Source: Phytophthora quininea (Eukaryota > Oomycota > Peronosporomycetes > Peronosporales > Peronosporaceae). Taken from it: a stretch of 64,000 nt of DNA. The stretch covers positions 124,001 to 188,000 of the forward strand of contig JAAVTG010000614.1 in the NCBI GenBank assembly GCA_011947345.1, read 5' to 3'. A program made the position numbers and the translations under genes. Positions 1-10,811 of the stretch are shown one piece after another. Position 1 is the stretch's first letter. Each line of letters starts with the position of its first letter. Under the pieces are notes generated by a model. The model had not been told where the DNA came from. It made no database searches and saw only the letters and a list, made by a program, of their open reading frames with translations.

Positions 1-985
1 CTGGCAAAATATTCATCCGTCGCAACCTCCGGATTGGCAACGTCGGCATACATTGCGTCAATGATGCGGGTCATACCCCTTGGTATTGCCCCTGGAACTA
101 TTTCCTCGTCCTCATCGTCTTCTACAGGAGGATTCGGGATCAGCATATCAACTGGAATCTTGATGTAGTCATTGCCAAGATCAGCACGTTTTTCGTGCCG
201 ACCCTCCCCAACAGCAAGCAAAAAATCAGAGAAGGTCAGGATATCCTCGTCGCTTTCTCCTGTCCCCTCGCTCCCAATGCGCATAATCTGCGTTAACCGA
301 ACCTGCAAAAAGTGTCTCCACAGAGGCGATTCCTTCATACACATGTTGATCGTTTCTACAGGCGTGCCTCTCTTCACGACAGGAAGGATCTGGCAGACAC
401 CTCCTGAGAGGACAAAAACCTTTCCGCCGAAAGGCTCCCTTGGGTTATCCATAATGTCTCGTAGCGTCCGGTCGACAGCCTCAAACGCGTGGCGATGCGT
501 CATCGGAGCTTCATCCCAAATGACCAAACTGGTCTACTGGATAACCTTGCGCAGATGCGATTGTTTGAAAACCGAGCACGTAGAATCCTTGTCCAGTTTC
601 AGCGGAATTTTGAAAGTAGAATGCGCCGTACGCCCGCCCATGAGAAGCAGAGATGCAATTCCACTGGACGCAACAGCAAGTGCAATCTTTCCATCCAGAC
701 GCACCCTGGCCAGAATGTGTCGAAGTAGCGTAGACTTTCCCGTTCCACCAGGTCCATCAACAAAGAAAAGCTTTTGTAAAACGTCCCGCGTAGATGAACT
801 GCCCCCGCCGTTACGCGAAGCGCTAGTCGTCGATACATCATGTCTTGACCCTGTGATTCAAATGCAGGATGCATGCCTCCACAGGAGCAATATATCCAGC
901 ATCTAAATAACGCAGGATTTCGTTTGGCTTCTCGCGCGGGCGGGCCAACGGACGACTATCACCTGGAACGACCACGACAGTAATC
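1..985 (-). pseudogene. Helitron Rep/helicase relic, Pif1-like helicase part
   Basis: Reading the minus strand from about 985 down gives a linker typical of Helitron proteins (EILRYLDAGYIAPVEA, near 860-905), then a serine/glycine-rich stretch, then a Pif1-type SF1 helicase: Walker A GPGGTGKST at 729-755 and Walker B WDEAP at 504-518, followed by FGGKVFVLSGGVCQILPVV. Pif1 helicases of Helitrons unwind DNA during rolling-circle transposition. The gene is broken: a TAG at 534-536 interrupts the frame just before WDEAP, a TGA lies near 852, and the stretch between the linker and Walker A is too short, so part is deleted. The Rep nuclease domain is not seen, and the element continues past the left edge. 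The long plus-strand reading frame here is antisense shadow. Confidence 0.85.
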
Positions 986-1256
986 ACGGTCCTATCCGAA
1001 CTCTACGCTGTTGCCCGTTTTACCAGTTTTTACATCGATACACAATATGACACAAATTTAACCCAATTGAAAATGCGTGTATTGATGTTGGTTATTTACA
1101 GCCAATAGGCTACGCCTGGTGGTAGCGACGGCGACGCGCGGTCTGTCGCTGGTGGACTCAGCGGCGTCGACGACGGTGGCGAGCTTCGCGAGGTGGTAGT
1201 GGCGGCGGCAGCGGCGGCGAGCCGATGGTGACCGCCACCAGGGCCATGGTCTCCTG

Positions 1257-1499
1257 TCACCGGTCCAACCGTGGCAGCGGCGGCTCGGCGGCGGTGCTGT
1301 GCCAGAAGCGGCACTGGCCGTCGCACGCCCGACACCGCCGCGATGCGCTCCTGGCGCGTGGCCTCTCGAAGGCATCCCACTCGAGGAGCTCCTCGCAGCA
1401 AACGCAGCGGAGGCACTGGTGGCCCAGGTCGTCGAGGTCGAGCGGCGCACACGTCACGTCGGCAGAGCAGCGAGCGCAGGTAACGTTCCCACGCTCCAT
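1257..1499 (-). CDS. Small cysteine-rich putative zinc-binding protein
   Basis: A GC-rich minus-strand frame starts at ATG 1499 (80 aa; an upstream in-frame ATG at 1535 would give 92 aa). It holds paired cysteines: CARC near the start, CLRCVCC in the middle, then CRACDGQC and a nearby His. The core reads as C-x2-C, an acidic hydrophobic LLEWDAF stretch, and RRCRAC, which resembles small treble-clef or Stc1-like zinc modules. I cannot assign a family. Nothing upstream proves expression, and the GC-rich composition favours long chance frames, so this is a candidate only. The overlapping plus-strand frames look like shadows. Confidence 0.35.
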   Translation of the reverse strand: MERGNVTCARCSADVTCAPLDLDDLGHQCLRCVCCEELLEWDAFERPRARSASRRCRACDGQCRFWHSTAAEPPLPRLDR

Positions 1500-1693
1500 C
1501 GCGTTTGGTTGGGGGACTACTATCGACCTCTTCATTAAGTACGTTTGGTGTGGACCACCCTACTATTGGTGTGATCCACGTCTCGCGCCGCCTTCGCTCC
1601 GCTCGGCAGCCAATGGCAGCGCCGGATCTTGTCCATCGAAACTCGGCGACGGACAGACAGCAAGTTTCTAGTAGTAGTCTAGATTCATTGATG

Positions 1694-1758
1694 TACCCAG
1701 TTCCGACTTGACCATACCCAGTTCCGACATGACATATCCCCGTTCCGACTTGACCATG
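1694..1758. repeat. Three-unit tandem repeat, 21-22 bp
   Basis: Three head-to-tail units share the core GTTCCGACWTGACCAT-like sequence, at 1694-1714, 1715-1736 and 1737-1758. Units one and two both begin TACCCAGTTCCGAC; unit three begins TCCCCGTTCCGAC. No gene is seen around it. Confidence 0.8.
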
Positions 1759-2551
1759 TACTCATTTCTCAACCTGGCCATGATGCCAGTGGGTAATCGG
1801 CTGAGGCACGTAATCCAAGCCAAGGTTGATGTGAAACGTCGCAGGCTAGCCAGTGCAGGGACTTCGACACAGTCTTTCAAGGGCGGGGAGCGAGAGGGCA
1901 AGAATCAAGTGGCGCGCAAGGTTTGCAAAGGATGGTGCGGTAAAGTAGTGGCAGGCACTTAGCTTAACAAACAAACGGAGAGCCGAATTTCCTTCGAAGT
2001 GCACAAGTGACCAAGACCGCGAGAAACGGGAAGTACATTGGCCCGTCCTCTAGCGCCTACTTGTCTTCGACACGAACCTGGGTACGGGAAGTATATTGGC
2101 CCACCCGGCACAAGTGCTGCATTCGTCCCTCAACCTCAAGATCCGACTAAAGGGAGTGGCTGCTCACGAGAGCAAGGAACAAAGGACCCCACAAAGGACA
2201 AGCGCCGCAAGGCACCAAGGGACCGGACGACACTACCCGGCCCGCTGACCCCGACCTCGACACACTCGGCCGTGGCCAGCAACCTTCCCCGACAGCAGAC
2301 CGAAGCATACCCGTGCTGCTGTCACCACAGGGCCTCGCGTCCTCCAGGGACAGTTTCGTCTTCACCGCACCTCCTCGAGTCAACGGAAGAGCGTTACCCG
2401 CCCGCCGACGGGTACACAAGGCGAGAAAGCGTTCAGCACACACGGCTGATCGGAGTACCCCCTCCGTCGTCGGCAGTCTGGGCACCGTGCGCTAGCGGGA
2501 TTTCGGTAGATCCCGCTACGCCACAACTATCTGAGCCCTCCGCGACACGCC
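1759..2551. other. No recognisable gene; pair of 19-mers
   Basis: This stretch has open frames but no protein-like motif I recognise. It contains two direct copies of a 19-mer beginning ACGGGAAGTAYATTGGCCC, at 2026-2044 and 2084-2102, 58 bp apart with one mismatch. It may be remnant repeat DNA upstream of the hAT fragment. Confidence 0.4.
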
Positions 2552-2812
2552 TGTGTTCGATAGTGTGGTCGTCAAGCTTCTGAATAAGGTGCCGATGTCT
2601 GGTGCTGAAAAGACTGCTGTAGAGAAGTTGTTACGTCACGGGAGCAGGTACCAGAGCCTCCAACGGACTTTGCTTCGAGAATCCTTGGCCAGGCCAAGAG
2701 ACAGCGACGTTCCGAGCCCAGCAACCTCGAGTACGACCCGTTGTTACTCCATGTCCCACCCACGAGCAACGCCTGTGAAAGACTTTTTCCGGATGTAAGC
2801 TTTGGGGTGTGC
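2552..2812 (+). pseudogene. hAT transposase C-terminal fragment
   Basis: The plus strand encodes the end of a hAT transposase in two frames. The first part (to about 2640) reads FDSVVVKLLNKVPMSGAEK. After a one-base shift near 2642 the frame reads EYDPLLLHVPPTSNACERLF, which matches the conserved hAT dimerisation signature (hydrophobic-PPTSN-x-CERLFS). Catalytic domains are missing, so it is a 3' relic only about 85 codons long. It is not the same hAT family as the one near 28-30 kb, whose equivalent motif reads TSVPSEIAFSAAG. Confidence 0.75.
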
Positions 2813-3299
2813 TGTAAATGCTGAGGAGTGATCAGGATAAGAAAGCTTTTCTGTTGCAATATATTCCAGTTATTGCTATTATCGTTGTGGCAATTGCAGT
2901 CTTTACTACTGCGCTGCCGTCCGCCAAATTACAATTCTTGTATTGACCGAGGCCTGGTGATGGAGCATCAGCAAGTGGCGATGCGAAATCAAGCAGAGAT
3001 GTCCATTATGTGTACTTATACGGACAGATTATCTGATTTTGGCAAAGAATATCTTTTGCTCAAGCAAAGAAACTACTGGAGGAACTGAAGACTTGTGGAA
3101 CTGCACAAATGCAGAGAGAACGTACTAAACCGCCTCCGCCACAGGATACGCCAGAAGCAACAGGTGGGCACCCGACCAAAGACAACTCTGGTCTCTCTCT
3201 ATGACCACCACCATAAGGTACTGCTTGCAGTTGTGCGTGCGGAATTGGTGCTACAAAAACATAATATATTGATTTTTACTTACTAAAACCTGGAATATG
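2813..3299. other. No recognisable gene
   Basis: Short frames only. AT-rich sequence near 3250-3300 may hold the outer end of the neighbouring PIF/Harbinger element, but I could not identify a terminal inverted repeat. Confidence 0.4.
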
Positions 3300-3349
3300 C
3301 TCTACCAAGTCGGCCTTCAACTTGAAGAGAACTGTCAAACCCATCACGT

Positions 3350-4600
3350 TTTTATATTTGTCTGTGAGTGACAGAGATAATTCGACCTCGTACCGAATCG
3401 GTCGGTGTTGGAAAAAATATGGCGTTTATATCCAGCTCTAGATGCGTGTAAGCATACACAGATTGCCGTGTTTTAATGCTGTCGTCCGACTCATCGCGGA
3501 TAATCATGTTATGTAAGATTATGCAGGCTTGCACAATTATTTTCAGCTTCTCTGTCGACTAGAGCAATGACGGACGTCCAACAATTTCGAATGGCGACTG
3601 CAACACGCGGATAGTTCACTCTATGTCTTTGCGTAGTGATTCTAGGCCAGCCCCAAACAGATGCTGCTTTTCACTAACAGGAGCCAAAACACTTTTCACA
3701 AAACACTTCCAATCAGGGTAGATGCCTTCAGCCAAGTAGTAGAAAAATCGTACTCGGAGCCGTTTATCTCAAACGAAAAGCGTGGCACATTGGCATCTAC
3801 GTACTCCGCAATTAAGACCAAAGCATCTAATACGTTGAAGTCGTTGCTGCTACCAGGCATGTCGATAATGGCATGCCAAATATGTAAGTCTGTTGCAGCG
3901 ATCTCTTCAATCACGGCAGTTGATTTTTTTATTGATCCCTGGAATGCACCGGGCCAAGACGTCGGGCAATTTTTTCATTGCCATCTCATGCAGACGATCG
4001 ACTCCAACACGCCCGGAAATCCACGTACACCATTTCCCTCTATAATTTTAGCCATGTCATCCTTTGTCGGAAGGTGAAGGTGCTTTGGCCCAAATATTTC
4101 AATCACAGCTGTGATAAATTTGTCAAGAGCCTCAAGAACAGTAGATTTTCCCAACGAAAGAACTTCAACAAGCGAATCGGCTCAGCAGCCGTACGCGAGT
4201 ATTCGCAGAGCTGCTGTGACATTTGGTGCCGGATGAACACCATATTTCCCAGTACAATCTTTTCGCCACGTAAAGTATGCGTCATGCTTACCTACGGAAT
4301 GATGTACAGAAAGAAATAAAGCCTTACTCATGCGAAAATGCCGTCTGAATTGATCTTCCGCGTACATGGGTTGCTCGCCAAAGTACATCTTGTTGAAACG
4401 CTCATATGCGGCAACGTGATTGCGCTGAATGTTGGCACTTCTAGATGGCCTGGATCCGCCGTGTATCTATTACGTGACCACCTCCTTCTGTTCATGTAGT
4501 ACAAGGAGATATACGCATGAATACTCTTCGTTGTTATCGAATTCATTGGAGCACGGAGTATTTCTTTGAGGTCGACTTTGTGCGCTGGTGGTTGCAATAG
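3350..4600 (-). pseudogene. PIF/Harbinger (plant-transposon type) DDE transposase relic
   Basis: Minus-strand pieces in order: a polar N-terminus (4597-4400), then YFGEQPMYAEDQFRRHFRM (4388-4330) leading to a helical DNA-binding part, then EEIAATDLHIWHAIIDMPGSS followed by NDFNVLD (3914-3850) with a trailing FEINGSEYDF, and finally ACIILHNMIIRDESDD (3534-3480). These are hallmarks of the Plant_tran/DDE_4 transposases of PIF/Harbinger elements, which cut and paste DNA with 3 bp target duplications. The pieces are in different frames, so the gene is dead. It is transcribed divergently from the Myb-like gene at 5067, the usual two-gene arrangement of this superfamily. Confidence 0.85.
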
Positions 4601-5066
4601 CTCGCTTGTCCTACGACTGTTGGGGGTACGTTCTCTATCGCACTCAAATAGTCTTGCTTATTGTCAGAAAATTGCTTTCACTTCTACTTGTCGTTTTTGC
4701 ATTATGCAATACCGTTAGAGGTGCTCATAGCAGTAGTAAAATTTATAGACGAGGTAAGGACGAGAAAAACGCACATAAAATTACCGCTGCAGAGAAGATG
4801 GAGAAGGAAATAAAACAGAGGTAGTAGTGAAAGTAGGAATAACGACGTAGAAGGTTAAGCGAATACAGACGACATGATGTGAGTTTTTGCGTAGGGGTGC
4901 GCCGTCTATAAAAGGCATGTTCCGGCGTTTTGAGTGGGGGATCGAGCGTCGGTCTTTGAAATGGTAGTGAGCGGTTCTGTAGAAAACCAAGAAACCCTAA
5001 CCAAAAATATTGTGCTGTTACTGAAAACTTGCAGACGAGACGAAACTCGTCCGTTGCGAGAGCGGC

Positions 5067-6050
5067 CATGGCAAATAAGAAGAAATTCTCGGAGAAGCAG
5101 CAGGATGGGTCTCGTTCTCATGCTACCAATTGGACAATTTCAGAGATGTTGCTCCCCATTAAAGCTTGTCGCGCAGAGTTTGATGTGCCTACAGAAAAGG
5201 GGACATTTACTGCAATCCTTAACGTCCGTATTTACGAGCAATTCAAGATGATGTGTGGTGGTTCTACGCCAGGAGTGCGAATGCTGTGATCGACAAAGAA
5301 GAAATCTTCCAATCGCGTTTACATTCATCGTTCCCTTCAATAGCAGCCTCGTTATTGGATCGACAGGCAGCCTAGTGGGTTTGAGCTCTCACAGGAGCAG
5401 AAGAAAACAAATAAGTCGGTCAACAAAACAGACCCTCGGTATGCAGACAGGGGTATATGCGTGGTCAACGCCCATGAGACCGTGTTGGGAAGAGACGACT
5501 CTGTCGAGACCTCCGCGCTGATGCCCCCACCCCCAATCTTCGAGGGAGATGACGTCGATGCGGCCATACAGCAGTTCTACATGAGTGTGGCGCATGATGC
5601 GGTGGCTGCACCGACTCTAGAGACCCCACCTATAGGGAGCGCTGATTTTGTGCAAGACAGTCCTTCATCCCCTGGATCTCTTCCGGATACTTGAGTTAGC
5701 TCTTCTAAAAATGTGCCAACCAACATCAGCTCCAGCATCGAGCAAACAACAGCCGAAGATGATAATGACACTATTAGACAGAAAAAGCGAAATCAAATTT
5801 CACACCCAAGAAAAGATCAGCGTTTCCCCAGGAACTTAGCGCAGGTACGAATGGGATATACTGGCTACTAAACATGACGAAGTACAGGTGTAACGTCGCG
5901 CAGTAAGGCGCCGGGACGTCATGAGCGACAGCAAAACCGTGAGTTTCAAGAGCGCAAACAGGAGCCCAACTGTAAGTCGGGACAGCGATCGGGTTTTCTC
6001 GAAGGAGGATACCACATCTACCTTAAGAATGTCAGATGCTTGCTCCATTT
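5067..6050 (+). pseudogene. Myb/SANT-like accessory protein of the PIF/Harbinger element
   Basis: A candidate start is ATG 5068 (MANKKKFSEKQQ). The frame contains NWTISEMLLPIKACRAEF and TAILNVRIYEQFKMMC, a helical trihelix/Myb-like DNA-binding pattern. Later frames include WIDRQPSGFELSQEQKK, an acidic-proline segment ending in a TGA near 5693, and a charged coiled-coil tail up to about 6050. Harbinger elements encode such a protein to bring the transposase to the nucleus and the element ends. The gene has at least one stop (near 5341) and frame changes. The assignment rests on the divergent position next to the transposase as much as on the weak motif. Confidence 0.55.
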
Positions 6051-6309
6051 TGTATCAAATACATAACAGTGCTCGATTCAGACCTTTAACCCCCCTAACG
6101 CTTACGGTTGTATATTAAAACATCGTTTTTCGCGCTTTTTCCTAACATGTTGTTAAATACAACATGTTAAGGCCGGCTCATTTCGCAGGGCTTCTGTAGT
6201 TTTGCACGCGGGTAGGTTGACGTCTTGCAAAAACGAGCGTAGGATAGGCGGTACGTGCGCCAGTGGTCTAATCACTCAGTTAGGAAAAAATGCGAAAAGA
6301 GGGACATGG

Positions 6310-9180
6310 CGCCGAGGCGTGAGGCAAGGCGCGGCTTGCTGGGTTGGGACCCGACGCCCGCAAACGGGCACTCATCGAGCACCGGGCATTCATTGCAGGA
6401 GGCCTAGCAACAGGCGCAGACTTCGGAGAAGGCTCGCCGCAGCAACGGCAAGGTATGCCCGGACGTGTACCCAGGCCTGTCGGGGCATCGCCGCCACCGC
6501 CCAGGGGTAAGCTTGCTGCATATCGGAATTTGTTGGAGAAGGAGCAGGCGGAGTTGAACGCAAAGAAGAAGGAAAAGCGCCCTGTTGCAAAACCGGCGGC
6601 TACCGGTCCCCCAAGAAGCTGTCAAAGAAGGAGCAAGCGCGGCTAGCGAGGGAGGAGAAGATCGCCAAGGAGACAAGGGCTCTTTCGCCCGTCGCCGCTG
6701 CAAACAATCAAAGAAGCTGGCGCAGATGCGAGAGCGGCATCGGCTCGAGCAAGAGGAAAAGAAGGGATCAGTAGCGCGTGCTGACGCGCTTGCGCGGTTG
6801 GAAAAGGTCCCTCGTTCTGCGGGCAAGAAGAAGGAAGGAAAGGAGGTGCTGGAAATGTCCACGCACGGAACAGTGGGAAAGAAGAAGCGGAGGACGAGCC
6901 CGCACGTGCCTGTGGAAGAGGACGACGACGCGGACGACGAAAGTGATGACATCTCGACGACAGGGTACGCTGATCATGCAATGATCAAAAGATGTGATCT
7001 ACGAATTCGATAGTTGTGTGGTTAGAAATGACTCCGCAGCGAAAATACCCGTACAATCCGCCGGGAGGACATCTGACGCATCGCCCGGAGAAGCCGAGAC
7101 TCCTGGATCGGCGCCAGCACGTTCACCAGCTCGGTATGTTGGTTTGGTCATGTTGTATTATACAACCTGCTGTTTTTTGTTGGTGTTGTTTATGATGTAT
7201 GGACAGAACCTTAGATATGAATATGCAACTTGACAGTGAAGTGTCGCAGGCGGAAGAGAACACAAACGTGGAGTCACCAAACAATGGGACGATGTCCGAG
7301 GTCGAAGGCGACAGCTCCGATTCGGAGAACTGGTACATCAAGGCAGCCGCCGACGGGGGCGGCGGTGCGGAGCAGACGGTGGAGGAGGAGGACGAGGTGG
7401 AGGGGGACAACCAAGACGGGGACGACAGCAGCGACGACGGCTTGGGTGGTGCAGCAATCGCTGACGCCAGAAGAAGAATGCGGCCAAGCGGCTCTCAGCG
7501 GCGCGACTACGACAAGCCGTGGAGAAGCTGCCGCGGGACTGGAGAGCACCATGGATAACCGGAGCGAGTTGGCGCCCGAGGAGATGGCAATTCTCGCGCA
7601 GGACCCGAACGCTCTCAAGAAGGTGCGCGCCGATAGCTGGAACTTGTGTACGTGCATCATTGACCACGTTGGATATACGTCGTGTGCTAATGTCATTGAT
7701 GTTGTTGTTTACGACATTAGATGCTGATACATTTCCAGCTGACGCAAGCTATCCTGGCCTGTATAGCGGCGAGTACGGGCCAGCCGAGGATGTGCTGGCG
7801 AAGTCCGAGTCGCCGTTGAACCTGTTATTTTTCTTTATGCCTAGGTCACTGTGGAGTCGGATTGCTATGGAGATCAACCGCTATTACAACCAGCACGTGA
7901 ACGGCAGAGTTGATCACATGTACCAAAAGCAACGCAAGGCTGGGGAGGACGTGACACGCGACCAGGTCATAGGTTCGGAAACCAAGAAGCACAAGGAGAT
8001 CAAGGGCCATGAAATTGTTCGCTGTATTGGTTTATTGGTGGCAAGCATGCAGTGCCCTCACTCATGACAGCTCGCGGATCATTGGGCTACGTCGACTAGT
8101 GGAGCTGTCCCTGCTGGCACTTTCGGCCACTGCATGCCCAAGGCGCGATTTGGACGGATCATGCAGAACTTTCATTTTTCTGACAACGCAGACCCGCAAG
8201 CCGAGACAGACAGAGCATGGAAAGTTAGACCCGTGGTTCAGAAGCCGCAGCAGACATTCCGCACAGGATACAACGTACCTCCGTGCTTGAGTTCGACGAG
8301 GCGATGATCCCGTCACGCAGCTGACACAACATCACGCGGCAGTATTTCAAGGACAAGCCCCACAAGTGGGGCACCAAGCTCTTTATGACGTGCTGTGCGA
8401 GTACGGCCTACTGATTGCGGTTCGTAATGTGTGGTGTGTTCGTGTGTGTGCACCTATTTGTGATGCATGTTGTGTTGTGTGTGTGGTGCCAAGAAGAAGG
8501 CTCGCGGCCCCATGGTGGGGTCCGCGAGATTTTTCTTTTGGCTGAGTTTTACATGTTGTATATAATACGCCAAGTCAACTAACCAACATGCTGTATGTAT
8601 GATTTGCTAGATTTGAAGTCTATTGCAGTCAAGCAACGGAGCGAATAGCCAGCTGACCACGCTTTTTTCCTGCTCTATTTACAGGCTCAAATGTTGGAGC
8701 TGACTGCCAGCGACTTCGCCGACGTGGTAAGTTTGTATGCTTGCGTTGCTGGGACTTTTGGTAATAACGGATTGGTCTGGGCTGCAGGCCCTTTCTCCCG
8801 GGCCACCAACGCAGACGGAGGCGGAGCGAGCTGTGCCCACTGACCACAAGCTCACAGTGTTTCAGGACTGGGACCGCTTCGGCGAAGGGAAGCAGCACCG
8901 AAAGCGCCCGCAGCACCAGTGCAAGGTGTGCTCGCTGCGGAAGCGAAAGTTGGGCGGGCGCTGCGCCTGCCGATTCTAGTGTGCTACCTGCAGCAAAGGG
9001 CAAAAGTTGTGAGTATTATTTGTGAGTCACGGCAGCCATATGCAGGGATACTAACATTGTTGTTGTATGAACAGCGTCTACCTCTGCGACCGCGTGCGGC
9101 CGCAGCACTACCCCGGCAACGCGCTCACCTGCTTTTAGATTTGGCACTCCAAGCGGAAGAACGGGACTGAGCGGCCGCTG
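6310..9180 (+). pseudogene. piggyBac transposase gene, broken, with introns
   Basis: The first part is lysine/alanine-rich (6340-6980), followed by an acidic Ser/Asp/Glu-rich domain (7199-7540), usual for piggyBac N-termini. The DDE_Tnp_1_7 core follows: SLWSRIAMEINRYYNQ and IVRCIGLLVASMQ (7850-8060), RFGRIMQNFHFSDNA and LSFDEAMIP in another frame (8150-8310), YFKDKPHKWGTKLFM (8343-8390). The C-terminal cysteine-rich finger reads CKVCSLRKRK...CACRF and CATCSKGQK (8920-9008). Likely introns are 7134-7206, 8727-8787 and 9009-9074; splicing the last restores the phase across the finger. Frameshifts and stops (one near 8325) make it non-functional. Confidence 0.8.
9009..9074 (+). other. Spliceosomal intron in the piggyBac gene (66 bp)
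   Basis: GTGAGT at 9009 and AACAG ending at 9074 bound a 66 bp intron. Joining TT of the upstream exon with C of the downstream exon keeps one frame across the zinc finger (KGQK, then VYLCDR). A 61 bp candidate with GTAAGT at 8727 and CTGCAG ending at 8787, and a 73 bp one at 7134-7206, are similar. Confidence 0.65.
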
Positions 9181-9653
9181 GTAGGCCGAGACATCCAGAT
9201 GCGCGGCCTCGGGAAGAAGGGACGCCGCTCGAGCGCCGCCAATGAGGAGGAGGACGGCGAGGACGAGCAGGAGGATGACCGCGATGATAACGAGGAAGAC
9301 GCGGCGATGCAGTAGTAAGACAGGGAGTTCTAGGCTGGATGCTGCTAAGGGAAATACATGAATTGCGTTTCACCTCCGACTTCTTGCCAACACGTCTACC
9401 TTTTGCGCAGCGATCTTCCACAAAACGTGCGGTTCTAATAAAAGGTCAACAGGCTTATGGCAGATATACGCCATGTTTTGCTGTCGGGTCAAACCGTCGC
9501 TGTTTTTCAATCCGATTCAAAACGTCAGGAAAGGACAGCGTACTTTTGAGGAGCAAACCAATTTTAAGTGTAGGTTGTTTTTAACATGTTGTATTTAACA
9601 ACATATTTGGTGGCGGACGGGACAGCGAAAATCGCGTGAGTGTTGGGGGTTAA

Positions 9654-10667
9654 TATTAGAGTTCTGCTCATTACGCATAGATATCTCCAAACGCTCACTC
9701 ACCGATGGCAATTTTATCAGTCCCAGATCACAGATAACACTTAAAACCCGACATAAAATCTACTAAACATCAAAATTCCAAAGTGATGTAAGAAACGCCA
9801 GATCGACGGTGTCGGACTCACACACGAAAGCCGGGTTGGCGGCCGAGCCGACCGTGTTGCTTTCTCGACGCTCGCCACCTCCACACGCGACGCCGCCCGC
9901 GTATGCGTCTTCGCAGCTCTGGATACGTCGCTAGCAAACTGGCGAACGCCATTCAGACCGGTCGGCAAGCGATGTCGACGCGCGATCGGCACTTTTCGAT
10001 TTCGGCGGGTTGGGCCTGTCCACTCGACCCTGCAGAATCCCGACTCCCCGTGACGTGCTCCGGCGCCTACACATGAGCCAAGCCACCGTTCCGAAGCCAT
10101 GGGAGCGACGCTGCATAGACCACGCCGGCGACACGCATGAAACTCAGGTTTAGCGGTTTGCCATTCATTCCAGCCTCCGGAAGGTCAAGACGTACGCGTG
10201 CGACGCGTTCGCAACTAGCCATAGGATTTTCTTGATGTGTATTTCCAGGTGCTTGCATCGCATCGATAGCGGATATCGACATACTGACCGCACATCGGTC
10301 CGCAGCTACTGTTAGAGCAGCCCCGCGACGAGTGTTTTGAGCTGCAAACAATCAACTGTTTTTATTCCAGTCAAAGGCATTTCAGCAATTATAATTTCCC
10401 AAGTTAATTAAATTTTACAAAAATATTCGTAATATTACATTTAAAATATTCATAATATTACATTTGATTGAGCACATAATAAAATCAGCAGACCAGTTGG
10501 GTGGTCGACGTTCAAGAGACCGCCTCCCCCCTCCCCTCGTACAGGCTGACTAGTACTCTTCATCGGGATTGAGATTGGTGCAACGCCCTCGCAACCGTGA
10601 ACATTCTCGAGGGCTTCAGCTCTACTGGCTGGCGTGAATTTATTTATCGGAGGTTCTTGCGGATACA
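9654..10667. other. No recognisable gene
   Basis: Between the piggyBac right end and the first recombinase/RecQ gene only short frames without recognisable motifs occur. The minus frame at 10067-10351 begins at TTG and resembles nothing I know. 10390-10470 is AT-rich with two near-identical copies of AATATTCRTAATATTACATTT. This region could contain the left end and promoter of the YR/RecQ unit. Confidence 0.4.
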
Positions 10668-10811
10668 TTGATTTGGAGGTTGTCCTTGTCGTGGAGATTT
10701 CTTGGTGATCACTGCTTTAGTGGATTCAGAAAGCTTTATTTGGTGACTATTGCTGTGGAAGTGGATTTGGACTTTGCTACGGCGTGCCAACAGCGGTGCA
10801 AAACGGTTACG

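Larger units (their letters stand above)
6086..9653 (+). mobile_element. piggyBac-type transposon with TTAA ends
   Basis: The left end reads TTAACCCCCCTAACGCTTACG from 6086. The right end, reverse complemented from 9653, reads TTAACCCCCAACACTCACG. Both therefore begin at a TTAA target site with matching terminal inverted repeats. A subterminal palindrome, AACATGTTG...CAACATGTT with a TTAAATA loop, lies at about 6144-6168 and recurs in mirror orientation at about 9582-9606. Size 3,568 bp. piggyBac elements insert at TTAA and duplicate it exactly. The element sits directly after the PIF/Harbinger accessory gene. Confidence 0.85.

Noticed and set aside
172..906. Long plus-strand frame of 244 codons
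   Set aside because: The opposite strand encodes Helitron helicase motifs across the whole stretch; the plus frame is antisense shadow.
1058..1671. Several overlapping GC-rich frames on both strands
   Set aside because: Arg/Ser/Ala low-complexity in all but the cysteine-rich minus frame.
10067..10351. 94-codon minus frame
   Set aside because: No ATG at its start, no recognisable motif, and no supporting context.
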